NCBI RefSeq assembly: GCF_014805625.2
Contig: NW_023998517.1
Coordinates: 1,072,293 to 1,136,292, forward strand
DNA: 64,000 nucleotides
Reading direction: 5' to 3'
Source of the DNA: Glossina fuscipes
Lineage: Eukaryota > Arthropoda > Insecta > Diptera > Glossinidae
In this document: positions 25,425 through 37,984 of the stretch, one piece after another
Numbering within the stretch: position 1 is the first letter of the stretch
How the letters are laid out: each line of letters starts with the position of its first letter
The notes under the pieces: generated by a model
What the model was told of the DNA's origin: nothing
Database searches by the model: none
What the model saw: only the letters and a program-made list of their open reading frames with translations
Program-made: the position numbers and the translations under genes

Positions 25425-25592
25425 CACCGCAATAGAGTTTACTTTGGTCGTAGGTATAGTGAGGGCTCCATCGATAAAGGCATAACACCTACAGACTGGA
25501 CATACACCTTACCCGCTTCCCTGACTCTGTCTTTCCGCACTTTTTCGCCTTCGCGCACATCGGCGCATTGCACGAATGGCAGACATGCTTTA
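25425..25592 (+). repeat. SINE-like dispersed repeat, copy 3
   Basis: The core reads 'tactttggtcgtaggtatag' then 'tgagggctccatcgataaag' and 'gcataacacc', followed by a pyrimidine-rich stretch and 'attgcacgaatgg', as in copy 2. It lies about 1.1 kb from copy 2 in the same orientation. A short A-rich run follows near 25610. The open frame covering it is incidental. Confidence 0.65.
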
Positions 25593-28500
25593 AGGGATTG
25601 ATCATAGAATAAAAAAAAGCGCATCTGTTTCACTTCATTGTAAGGTTAGATAAGCATTAACCATTTCGCGACGAGTATATGACACTTACTTAGTGAGTGA
25701 GGGCTGCTGGCGCGGTCTACAAAAGACAATTACTAATTGTGGTGGTACATTGTAAACATAAATTGGTGACGAGGTGTGCTGCTGGTGCGCCGTCGCGAAA
25801 GGTATAAACTTTCTTTGTAATCTCTTCCTGCACTATCTTCCGGAAAATATTTTCCGCACTCATCCAAATGGCAAATATTGGATAACATTTTTTAGCCGTT
25901 TTTTTCTAAGAACAAACCTCCCTTCATATATTTACATAACCTCCCAATTAAAACAATTCGCATAAAAGGTGCTGCACTGAAAGGTTTTCCACTCATGAGC
26001 TCAACAGAAAATGCGTGTTCAGGAGATGCCAACATTAGATGCGCTACAAGAATCGACCCTTTTTCTGCTGTAGCAAATGCATTTTTCAATTCTCATGTTT
26101 ACGGCGACACATTGTTGATCAAACTTATGGTTACATATAAATATATGTTTGGGAAAAAAAAAAACAAATTTTTGAATTTCTTTTGTAAATAAATGCTCAA
26201 CTATTTTAAACGTGAACATTGATCAAAGCACGCCTCCACTATTCTTTCATGCATATGGTGCGGAAGGTATTTAAACTCTTTCTTGTTTTTTTTTTCATTA
26301 TCTTTCTTTTATAATTCTTAACAATGATCTCAAGCGTAGCGTGGAAGATTTAGAAAAACTTTATTACATAATGCATTTTGCATAGTTATGCTAGCGTGCA
26401 CAGCTGGTATGATTCTTGCATAATTTTATAAAAAGACCTGATGCGTCCTTTTCCACTAAATTATCGTAAAGAAGAGAACCTGCTGAACCTGCTGTTAAAT
26501 TACCTTTTATTTAACGGATACATATACATGTTACAGCGATCGCTGGCATTCGTATACAACTAACTATTCATGTCGTGCGGGAATAGTGTTAACTCTGTAG
26601 GTACGAAAAAGAGAAAGTTCTTATTGCATCACAATTCTTGGTTGATCTTATAACAACAACAAAAAAGTAGGCATATTCTACAAGGTTAACATAAATATAA
26701 TAACAAAGAAAAACCTGGAAGGAATGTAAAGATCTTTGCTTTTTTTCTTTTTCGTATTTAGTTTCAACTAATGCCTAAACTAAGACATGACGGTTTTATT
26801 AATTGTGCGTTTGTTTAAAACCTTTTTATTGAAAAAATAATTAACCTTTTTCGTTAACTGGCCTTCCACACCTTATCTTTATGAACTTGTAATTAAAACG
26901 ATTTCATTAAGACATAAAAAAGAAAACGTTAAACTGTATTACGTTCAAAGACCAAACTACTTAATAATCACTTATTTAAAACTTCATCAAATAGATGATG
27001 TTTTTTAAGCAACAATTATAAGCAAATAAAAATGAAATTTCAAAAGTGCCGCTTAGCTAAGCGAATATCGAAAGTTTTATTACAACCATTTAATAAAGTG
27101 CCTACTGTACTACTTCTAGTTAACTTAGCCCAAGGAGCTTAAGATGCGATTGCTGAACAAAGCAGCAGCATATTCTTCAAAATAATCCGTTTCACAAAAA
27201 TGTCAAGTTTTCTAATTCATTTTTTAATTAAGAATCACTACCAAAATAGACTGTCAAAATAGACTGCGGATTGACCCCAAAAGCCTGTACTCCTTACCAA
27301 AATTCTGGTTTTTAACAGTGAGCTGAGCTCATTCACAATGTAAGCACATCTCCTAGCTTTGGTTGTACATAGTTGTGCCTGGATAAAACTATTATATATA
27401 GTTGGCCTTTTTAACTCCATATGCCTAAGGCAAGAAAAGGTATCCATTCACCTTCCGTGACATGGCTTTGGACACTTATGGCCAAGATTTATTTAAAACC
27501 TTAGCTGTACGCACGACACTTTTAAACCTTGTCTCAAGGAGTCGCGGCAAGTCAAGACTCAATACACACGCTCCGAACGTCGGAATTTGTTCAACAGTCT
27601 CTCGTACTAAGCTTATCGAAAAATCATTGATCGGGGAAGTACTGTTATGATTAGAAACAGTCGCAGCAAAAATGTCGCTAAATTTTTTGTTTTTTTATTT
27701 ACCCCACAGCTGTTAGAAAGGTAGTGGTCAGGGAGAATTGTACGTAGGAAAGAATGAAAGAGGGAAAGTGAAAACTTCTGGAAAGGTGGGAAAGTTTGCT
27801 GTTCATAAGTTGGCCGAAAGGCAGCAATGTTATTAAGGAACGAATCGCGGTAGTGTGGGGTGCGGTATGCGGTGAAATGGCTCGCCATCGCCGACAAAAT
27901 CACTGAAAGCACTTAATTGGTGGATAAACGTCTTTTATATGCAGGAACCCTTGCCATGGATATGTCTGCACATAAGCGCAACACACACAACTATCGCGCA
28001 ACTCCAGGCGCAGAGAGAGTTTTGGGCACACTTTTGTCGCCCATGAGCATTTAAACCTTTCGGTATAAGCAGTTAAGGGTCTCTAGGAATTATTTGGGCC
28101 CTAACTTCATACGAATATAGGGTTTGCCGTAAGTTCTTTTATGCACCGCTTTAAAAAACCCAAGCCCTTGACTGTATCTTTTGGCTCTGCAAACGAATAG
28201 ATAGGATCTTCTGGCACGAGTAGAGGGCCGTTTATCAGAGAGAAAGAAGAAAGGAAAAAATTGGTGTCATTCATCCTAAGAATACCGTCATGTGAGATCC
28301 AACTTCAGAACACAGAATCGAATAAGTTCATCTCACAATCTTCTAACCAGCGAAATTCTTTCCTCAATTATATGCATTAATAATGCACTCTGGTGCTTCT
28401 TCTCAGACTACATTTGAAAATAATGTACGCGCTCTGTCTCTGTAGAAGCTAAGAAAATGGAAGCGCAGGAAAACGTATCACATAACTATCTGTTCTAGGA

Positions 28501-28756
28501 TTTTTGAGGTAGAAAAAGTAAAAAAGTTTGGTTGGGATGTGATCCCTAAACATAATCATCCTTCTCTTGCCTACACATCGAAAAGAAACGCTTTCCAGCA
28601 ATTCTGCCATTCTTCAAATACGTCTGGGTTGCAAACTATCTATCTATCTAACTTTACCTAAACTTTCCAATAAAGTCAAGCATACTTCCATTGGTGTTAC
28701 AAACCAATACATAAGCGTAATATATTAGTCACGTTAATGAATAATATCAAGTAAAA
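25593..28756. other. Non-coding AT-rich stretch
   Basis: No gene. The minus frame at 27613-27912 (99 codons) and frames near 27.2-27.6 kb were read without a recognisable match. An AG-rich patch lies at about 27735-27800. No tRNA- or rRNA-like sequence was found in the somewhat more GC-rich 27.8-28.2 kb. Confidence 0.5.
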
Positions 28757-29590
28757 AGGTTGGTTGCGATCGTGACCGAACCCTTGATACCCATCACCGT
28801 TATCCTAAAAAAACAAAAGAAAGTAACAGAACTAAATTTTCATTTTTATCTGATATATGGGCTGCATTTTACAAGTAACAAGCAAAGATAAGGAAAGGAA
28901 ATGTGTGCACAGTTTTTGCCACGCAGGTGTGTAGGCATTGCAGGCGTGTCCTTTGAAAATGCTTTTGCAAATTTGTAGGCGATATCTTCATTTTCGTTAA
29001 CGGGAGAATGTTTACCAGGGATAGTACACAGTTGGGCAGTGAAACAGACGGACGTGTTTTGGGGGCATTGTGAATTTGAAACTGGCCAAGAATTTATTTA
29101 TAAAGCTTTTAAGGCTCTTTTCACAAATTACATTTTGATGAACTATCGTACGGGGTAGGCGCAGCCAATTTTTTCCACTTTTTCACAGGTACTACAGCAT
29201 TGCCCTTAGAATACGTGTCCAAGTTTTTCTACATTTATCTGCTACAGTTTATGAATAATGAGCAAAAAAAACAATTTCTTATGCGTTTTGAAAAGTAGAG
29301 ATTGTCTCAGCTGGCGTTGGCGTGTTCTCCGACCGATTTGGTTCATCTCCAATACCAACCGACATGCACGAATTTTCAATTATTTTCCAAATTTGAAGTT
29401 GATAGCTTCATTTTCGGCCCCAAGAGAGTGTTTACAACAAACATTACACAGACGGACAGGCGGAGATAGATTCAAATTTGATGCTGACCAAGAGTATATA
29501 TGTAGTTTGTGCGGTCTCCGAAGCTTTCTTCTGGGCGTAGCGAACGTTTTGATAAAGTGAATACACCCCTCCTCCTTCGACGTTGGCTAT
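28757..29590 (-). mobile_element. TATACC-type dispersed element, copy B (minus)
   Basis: Read on the minus strand it begins with 'ttcactttatcaaaacg' (29562 downwards), then 'ctacgcccagaagaaagctt'. Next come a 'cagcatcaaatttgaatc' stretch with 'gtccgtctgtg', 'attcataaactgtagcagat', 'gttaacgaaaatgaagatat' and 'cgcctacaaatttgc'. It closes with 'ataacggtgatgggtatcaa' (about 28805-28785) and 'gggttcgg'. Each block has its partner in copy A in the same order. Copy B is longer because two internal spacers are larger, so copy A looks internally deleted or the two represent sub-types. It is non-coding; the 100-codon plus frame across it is a shadow. Confidence 0.7.
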
Positions 29591-32024
29591 AAAAATATGG
29601 TGTTATTTTTGCTTTCCTGGTGTGGGCGACTGCTGCTTCTTTATTTTTGTTTGCATTTCCCTCCTTTGAGTCAAGTTCAGTATCATAATTTGCTTGGCTC
29701 GGGGATATCAACAATTTTGATATTTTCTTTTTTATAAATAATTCTTCTTCCGATATTTTTTTGTGTGACTTTTTCGCTCTTTATTCTATTATTACATTCG
29801 ATTCCTTAAATAAACCCCATTTTATATTGCTAAAGAGACACACGCACACAAACACATAACAGATATAAGCTTATGTGCATATCTTTCATTCAAAATTTTT
29901 CTGTCGTGAGTAAAAATATACATCAAAACATTTAGTTCAATGTTTTGCTTTTTGGTTTTTGTTTTTGCATTCAAGTGGATTGTAAAAATTCGTAAGCATA
30001 CCTATTTCTATATATATATATATATATATGTGTATAAATATATACATGGCATGGCATGGTATGGTATGAATGAAAAGTTTTGGTTTTCTATTTGCAAAAA
30101 AAAAAGTTTATTTTTATTGTACTTAATCTGCATGCATTTATATATAAAAAATGTTGTTGAGGTTTCGACTTTTTGTATACGACGTCAGAGAATACATTAA
30201 CTTTCTTCTCGTTGTTGTTGTTTTCTTTTGCAACTATATTTGAAGTTCTTTTTGATTAAATTGCGCTTTGAATATAGTTTTCAAGTATTATTTGATATTT
30301 GAGAAATTTTGTCATAACCCGAAGGTTACGACCTAAAAGTCGACATTAAAGATGACCTGCACTCACAATTTCAAATTTTTGATGGCTTCTACAGTCTCAA
30401 ATGTAAAGTAATTAGGATGATTGGTGTAAATCTTAACACATATAACGGCTCTTTTTAAATCTAAGACGAAAAGTTAAACTTTGCTCACTCATTTACTTGA
30501 TATCGAAATGATCCTACCATTGACCTAAATGAGAAGGCTGCAAACATTTAATTTTATTTAGGATTTTTCCATGAACTTTTTGAAAACTTCCTCCTATTTA
30601 AAAAACACCACCGCGATGAGAGTTTTTTGTTGCCAGCTCAACAGTGTAGCGACATGTTAAACTTTGCACCTTTTCTAAAAGCATCCGTACGCAGAAATAT
30701 CGACGGAGTGACATTAGTATAGTTCTGTCTATGTCAGGGATCTTAATAAATTGAGAACAGTTGTTGTTCGACGTTTACTATTTTCCTCCTAACGGAGTCT
30801 GTTAATGCCGAACATCGAAATTCTCCACCTTCTCCAGCCATTACTTGTGGAAATGACGTTAGCAGTAACAATTGCAAGTGAAGCGGTTCTTCTTCACCTA
30901 CCTGACCTAAAGATATTAAAATATTTGGCTGGACTTAACGGACTTTTGCATCAAGTTTTATTTACATTCCGCACAATTATGAACAAAGACTACGTGAACT
31001 GTGAGCTGTAGTGTGTTCTGCAAAAACTCCCTCCCCCGAAGTTGTTCAAAATCGTGGATATACTAAGTGTTTGAGGTGATAGATAGACCCCACCCCCTAT
31101 CTAACGAGAGAAAATGGGTTCTACACATGACCTCTTTGTGACATTGCAGGAGTAGCAGAGTCCTCTAAGTTGCTGCGGGTTGTCAAACACGAAAGGCGAT
31201 AGTGGTTAACAGTTTGGGTTGGGGTGTGCATTTTTCATCGCACGCGGCGAAACGCCGAGACGACGACTAACTTCATCCCGATGAGAGCTTTACTTACTTC
31301 ACTCTTTCAGATTTAATTGATTGCCTTAAGAGAATTTGATGCAAAGTTCATCTGTGGTTCAGCAAAAACATCATCCTAACAGTTGAGCTGCGTAACTAAC
31401 TCGGGCTGTATTACGACATTGAAAACTTGTTGTTATGGATTTAGAAAAATTTCTCGCGAACTTGATCAATTTTTTTGGATAGGCTTGAACGCACCAGTGG
31501 AATAGTTGGTCTCGGCAAGACTTCGCTAATATCATTCTGTTAACCTCAGAGTGTAACCATGTAGGGACAAATTGGATGTGGCGCATTGATTATTAGCTGC
31601 GATGCGTATCTAAGATTCGTTTAAATTCGATCGTCTCTTTTTTTTTATTTGGTTTGGCTACCGATTCAATGTTTTAATGAGTTCAGAAGATTGCGGTATG
31701 TGAAGGTGATAATGAAAATTGCAATTCAATGAATATCAAAACAACCGGTGACTGAGCGCAGACAATATTCCTCTTCTGTCTTTGGCTGGTAGCAAGAAAC
31801 GATGAATAAAAAGAAAGGACGAAAAAAAAAAAAAAAAACATATTCTGTGCATGAATTTTTCATTATTGTATTTACACATTGATACGGAGCTATTTGGTGG
31901 CAAAGGCTTTTGCTGTCAGGCTTTCTTAACCAATTCGTTGAATTCAACCGTAAAGTTAGCGAACATATTTTCATATATCTTACGTAGGTAGTGAGTACAT
32001 AACCATGTCCATAGGTATGGTATG

Positions 32025-32065
<41 letters not shown>

Positions 32066-32400
32066 GGTATATAGGTAGGTATTGGTAACGCGTATGTACA
32101 ACTGAATGAATTAGTGAATGAGTAAATGCCGCAGTTGCAGGTAATTAAGTAATTTTTGTGGCATGTTTTTTTTAAGGTGACTGTATTTTTGTTTTGTTCG
32201 TTCTTAGCTCATGTTTGCTTCTTGTTGTTAAGGTTTTTGGCAACACCTCTATTTGGTGGTCAATTTGTGCCAAACCATGGCTTGTAAATTAATGTGTGCT
32301 TTTCTTAATTGCAATTGAACTTTACGAGACTGAGAAGGTTATGCATACATGTACAAACTTGTTTGCGTATACATTTAAAGCATGAGATCGTCTATGTTTT
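29591..32400. other. Non-coding stretch with (TA)n tracts
   Basis: No gene. It contains (TA)n at 30008-30029, a tandem 'catgg/tatgg' pentamer run near 30044-30067, poly-A near 31824-31839 and interrupted (TA)n at about 32027-32066. The frames at 30.8-31.0 and 31.37-31.59 kb were not recognised. Confidence 0.55.
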
Positions 32401-35400
32401 TCTTAGAGTTTGAGAGAAGAGCACATAAGGTAAGGTAAGGTTTTTGTTATTCATGGTCGTTGTGTTACAAATTGTTTTTATATTGTTAATTATCTACGTG
32501 TTCTGTTTGTTGTTGCTTGGGTTGTGTAGGTTGTGGTTTTTTCATTTATTTATTTTTACTTTTTTTTTTTTCTGTATCGCACGGTTGACGTTTTTATTTT
32601 GTAAAATTAAGCAAAGTGATGGTGGAACATAGTTAGTTTGTGTATTTTTTTCAGATTAGTATGTAAGCATGTAAGTACCGGATCAAATTTATCAACTAAT
32701 TGAAAGCTAAAGATTGAATTACTTAAGATACTACTTAAGGTATAGACAAAGTGCCCTACTTTGTTTTAGGCGATATTTTAATAAACATGCATTTTAATCA
32801 CTCGTAGTCGAAGTTTAAATGCACGCGACATTTTGCACTTGCGACAACAATTTTTGTATACAATGCATTTCTCTTGATAAGACAAGAAAAGGTGCTGCGA
32901 TTAAGATGGCGACGCCAGATTGTTAAGAGCTCTAAGCTCTCCGCAGAAGTGCATGATATGTGTGTATATTTGGAAAAGTAGTGAATATGCAGACATGAAT
33001 AATTTTGATTAGGACGGATTTATAGTTATTGGTTTTGTTGGAATTCTTGAATAACTTCCTATGCAGAGGTAAATCGCTCAACATTTAGTGCCCAAAAATG
33101 GCTCATTTTCCCAGCACTTTGCGCAATTTCGCACTGTTATGTCGTACGTCACAAGAAGAGCAGATCAAGTTTGTGCGTATGTACTCGACACGCAGAGGGA
33201 CTTGACTTAAATCCGTCTATTGGCCTACCCATCGGTTCAGAGTTGTGTTAAGACGGTCTCTTCACCTATATATCTGACTTCTTTAAATGCGTTCTTATGT
33301 TCGATCTAAAGGACAACATTTTAGAGATGTTTTTATGAACGATTATGACAATCCGTTGATATCGGCTACTAGAAATGGATTAAATCGGGCCTATACAAAG
33401 AAGTGCCACAAAATATTTTTCATTTTTATTGTCAAAAATTGATGAATTGGAAAATTTTGGATAACATGGAACCATCTATCAAACCTCATTCCATATAAAC
33501 ATTCTTACGTAAGCCAATGTTTTTGTGATTTACAATAAAAATTGTCACAAAATGGTGATTTAATGTTTAAATCTAATTTGGGCGATGTGGACCTGTTTTT
33601 CGAACGCAGCCCAATGTAAGGGCTTTCTTTAAAAGTAAGCCTTTAGATGGCAGTAACGTGAAAAACTTTAGCATAGTCGAACGAAGGACCGCTTGAGAAG
33701 ACTATAAAGCTTTCACTTGTTTCAGTCCAGGTTTCACCTAGCGTATGACTTTTAAGAAGATGAAAGTTTCGAAAAATTTCGTACAAAATGTATATCAACT
33801 TCTTGATCGCACTTTTCTTTACTTCGTCGTCTAGCAAGAAGATTCTTTCCTAATAGACAAGTGAAACGCTTGGATAATACACATTTGCAGGTGGAAGGTA
33901 AGTGTTTTACGCGAGAACAAACGTCGTGGCTAAGGCGTTTATAAATTTATTTTTGACAGAGAAATCTTCATTTCGAATAAAAGAAAGTTTCTTCGATGCC
34001 GCTGAAACTCTTAAAATTTTGAAATTTAAAAAATTCCTATTTAGCTAATAGCGAAACTCAAAACCATGAGCTTATTGGCCGAATTGCCGAATATATATAC
34101 ATCCCGCCTATAGAAAAAAAATTGATGATTCACATCCGTTAGTATTTTAATCTTTAGCATGGGCGAAAATCTTTAAAGAAACTGCACACATGCGCAGAAG
34201 TTTTAAATTATTGCCTATTATTAGATTTAGAAGAGTTTGGCAGACATTTGAGTTAAGCTTAGTGATAAGTTCATCACGTTTTCCATACATTGTAAGTGTA
34301 GAATAGATTCTAAGATTTTTCTAAATTTGTTTTTTACAAAAACACGAAAATAGTTGTTTATCAACAAATTCCATAATAATAATTCTATTGACACTATATA
34401 CTCTTTTTCTCAGAAATACATTTAATTGCGAGGAGTGTATTTTTAAAATGTTGTTAGACAAGTTCGATTCTATTAAATGCCCCATATTTTCAGACTTTGC
34501 TAACTCAATCATCATATGAAAAAATTACTTTTACATATATATATATATATATATACATATATATATGCATACATTTACTCTTAAACATTTTAATTTTACT
34601 TACAATTTCATGACGTCAGTAGCAGTTATTCATTCACATTATATATTATCGTCTTTCACCCTTTATCTCTTCAGTTGCCGTTGTGTACATTAGACATCAG
34701 ACGTGTATATAACAAAATGCGAATATTTCAACAAATTTTTCAATTAAACCATTAATTTATTTCACACATTCGTATGCATTCGTTTATACACTAATACACT
34801 CACATAGAAAAAAAACTCTTATTTCGTCAATAAAACATTTTTTTCAAGACTTATAGCAAGAAAGTGGTTTGCGCCCTATAATTAGTATAGTTAAACTATT
34901 TATTGAAATCATTGCATTTAAATTATTAAGTAAATCTTCATTATACACAACTAACACTAAGGGTTAAATTAACTCGACATTAAAAAAAAAAAAGAAGAAA
35001 ATTACAAATGAATTCTTTAATCGATTTTACGTTTACGATCGATGTTTCGTTTACGTACGACACAGTGGCGGTTAGAAAGAGCCAAGAAAAGAGAAAGCTG
35101 TAGGCCGCGACAGAGATTTGAATCTCTAAGCACCGACTTGGTAGCCACGATTCTTATCCATTTGTTATTCCAAGCACCTCAAATAGGAGTCTTTCATGTC
35201 AATGATAGAAAGGGATGCGAGGAACGAAATTTTTATGGCAATTGTTACATACACTCAGTACGCAATTAGTTCATCGATGACTACATAGTTCTAATGGAAA
35301 TATTCTAGCACCACTGCCATGTTATTGCTAAATGGAGAGGTCAGGTCGACAATACAGACCCAAAATAAGTATAATTTCCAAAGTAGAGTTCTAGTAAGTG

Positions 35401-37010
35401 TCGTCACTTTCTCATTTAATCGTTGAAACGATTATAAATGCACCCATTGGGTGCAACATCATCGTTTGATGACTTCCCCGCGAAAATATCATTAAAGAAG
35501 CGTAGAATGAAATATGGATAAAACTAGCATACTGAGTGAGCTTTTTCTGGAGTTTGAAGAGAGTTCAAGCAATTAATTTAGAATAACAGGCCTCACGTTG
35601 ATGGTTGTCTTGTGGAGTAGGCATGTGAAACCGTCTCTATGTGGTATCATTAGATCCCGAACTAATGTTGATCCTTCCAATCTGAAAAGTGCTATCTGCC
35701 GTGGCAGTTGACAATTGCAACTAGTAATGTGGCTCACATTTAACTCAACTCGTTGTGAATCGAATCGATTAATCTATAGGTTTCAGTGCTGGTGAATAAT
35801 AAATGAATCCACCTAACGATAAACCGATCGGAAATTTTCCAAAATAACCAGAATCTACTTACTTCACAGGGTCTATGACGGATATATTCAGATATCGTTC
35901 CAAAAATAATTCTTGCTAGGATCGTCTAAAAATCGCCTCAAAGTGTCAAGCTAATTAAACGTGTCGCTCGTTTCTTGTAATAAGTCGAAAAAATCATTTG
36001 ACGCTAAAAGTCATTTCAAGCTGTCACCTTAATCAAGCATGCATATGGTTTGTGCATTTTGTATCGATCTGTGATACGTCCAGATTTTGGAAATTGAACA
36101 ACAATTCTAATAGAAGGATGAATTTAGTTCATAAGTTGCAGTTAAGTCAGTCGTTCTTATAAATGAAACAATAAAAAAAAAAACAAACTCGTTATTAGTG
36201 AAATTTAGTTCGATATTCGTTTTTAATGAAATTAATTAATAAAAACAATTGCAACAATATAATCCGCCTACTAATTGCTGTAGTTAATGACAGTTAATTC
36301 ATGTTTCGAACGTAACTTTGGTATTAAGTTGTTAACCTCCCTTGTAAACTCTTTATAATAAAATACCGCCAACTACAATAGTACAACAACAATAACAAAT
36401 ATGTTAATTTGTTACTGGTTTTCATTACGCGAATGAAACACACAACCGATCGCATAAGTCCTTGCTGCCATTTAAAATTCTGGTGACCATAGGGGAATAC
36501 CTATTGTTCTTCCTTTACTTATTTATTTTTATTTATTTATTTTGCTTCTTTTTTTTTTTTTTTTGCTTTTTTCGTTGTCGTTTTTGGCCGATAACGACAA
36601 CATGTGCGCTTGTATTAAGACCATCTTTTACTTTTTCTTTTTCTTTCGCTTTTTAGTATATGTTTGTTTGTATAACTTTTTAACTTTTGACTACATTAAT
36701 GTCAACTGTTACGATCTTTTTGTTTTTTAATTTTTTTTGTTTTTGTTCACAATGTTTGTTAACTTATTTCTTTAAGAGAGGACAGCAGTTGGTTCGCATA
36801 AAAAAAATAAAAAAATGTATTTCTTTTTTGTTTTCTTTTGAAAAATTCTTAAGAGGAAAGAATATTGTTGTGTAAGGTTTTCTGAAGGCATATATATATA
36901 TATATGTATATGTATATGTACAGCAAGCATTGTTGTCTTTTATGTTTTTATGGCAGTTATTCTGACCGCCAACTGCGCGCATGTGCACTGAAATTTTCTT
37001 ACATACACTC

Positions 37011-37046
<36 letters not shown>

Positions 37047-37511
37047 GTTATATATACATATATATGTATGCTTTAGATCGGCAGGATAGTTTATAAATAA
37101 CTAACTTTAAAGTTCATTTAGTCAGTTTTAACCCTTTCAACACATAATAATTCTTTTTGTGTCTCTGTTATTGTTTTCGTTTAAGAAGTTTAAAGGAGAG
37201 ATCAAAGAATAATGCAACTCTACCCCACAACTACACGCACATAGTATATGTTACGTATTAAAAAAAAAAAAATAAAAAAAATAAAAAAATTACGAAAAAA
37301 AGAATGCTTGCGTTTACGACACGTGCTACGATAACAGTTCATTTTCAAAAATTCGAATTTAAAATGAAAAGTAGCAACAAAGTAAAGCAGAAATACGATG
37401 ACGTAGAGCCAAGTAAAACGAGTAAAAAGGCCTTACTCGTTGAATACGATTTGAAAAGTCCCGCGCCATAAAGAGTCGCTTTCTTAAAAATGTGGTAACA
37501 AGTTCCATTGT
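32401..37511. other. Non-coding AT-rich stretch
   Basis: No gene. It contains T-rich tracts near 32551-32570, 36549-36565 and 36710-36745, interrupted (TA)n at about 34536-34566, (AT)n near 36890-36905, (TA)n at about 37013-37045 and A-rich runs near 37260-37290. The perfect hairpin 'agagatttgaatctct' at 35112-35127 looks like a tRNA T arm at first glance but has no tRNA around it. Confidence 0.55.
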
Positions 37512-37712
37512 CTAATAGACGGAGAAACATAGTGTCAGAACGAGAGCGAGATAGGGTAGATGGATGGGCGGGAACAAGGGAAATAGACCGAGAGAGAGTT
37601 GAAGAAGGAGAAACACAGTTTGAGAGGGTGAGAGTGAGGCAGAAAAAGAAAAGAAGAGAAAGCGGAATAAGACGAGAGAAAGAGTCAGAGAGGGAGAAAA
37701 AGAGAGTCTTTG
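37512..37712 (+). repeat. Purine-rich (GA-rich) low-complexity tract
   Basis: The plus strand is strongly purine-biased with many GAGAG, GAGAGA and GGGAGA runs. This keeps frames open on both strands (a basic E/R-rich frame on plus, an L/S/F-rich one on minus). In flies GAGAG is the core site for GAGA factor (Trl) and CLAMP. That family knowledge makes the tract a candidate binding region, but the sequence alone does not show function. Confidence 0.6.
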
Positions 37713-37931
37713 CATCGTCACTGATTATTTAGTTATATGCATTTTCGGTTCGGTTTGATTCCACATTGGGGAACTGGATTGTTTTTCGTTCATCACCACG
37801 GCTGGCCTCATTAAGTTATATTTAATATACGGTTTGGAACTGGAGCAAGTTCGCTTATTGGCCTAAACCAATTTTCCGTAACATTATGAAAGTCCTCTGT
37901 GCTGCCGCTACAACTTTTTTCCTTTTATGTT

Positions 37932-37936
<5 letters not shown>

Positions 37937-37982
<46 letters not shown>
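37937..37982. repeat. (AG)23 microsatellite
   Basis: An uninterrupted AG dinucleotide run of 46 bases, the longest pure dinucleotide tract in the window. It lies about 225 bases past the purine-rich tract. It is a potential GAGA-factor/CLAMP substrate. Confidence 0.95.

Positions 37983-37984
<2 letters not shown>

Noticed and set aside
34611..34618. Perfect CRE palindrome TGACGTCA
   Set aside because: About one such 8-mer is expected by chance in 64 kb and nothing around it supports a promoter.
35100..35150. 'agagatttgaatctct' hairpin near 'accgacttggtagccac', considered as a tRNA or tRNA-derived repeat
   Set aside because: It does not form a seven-base T loop with a five-base stem, and no cloverleaf can be drawn.
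37508..37732. Basic E/R-rich 74-codon frame
   Set aside because: Composition artefact of the purine-rich tract.
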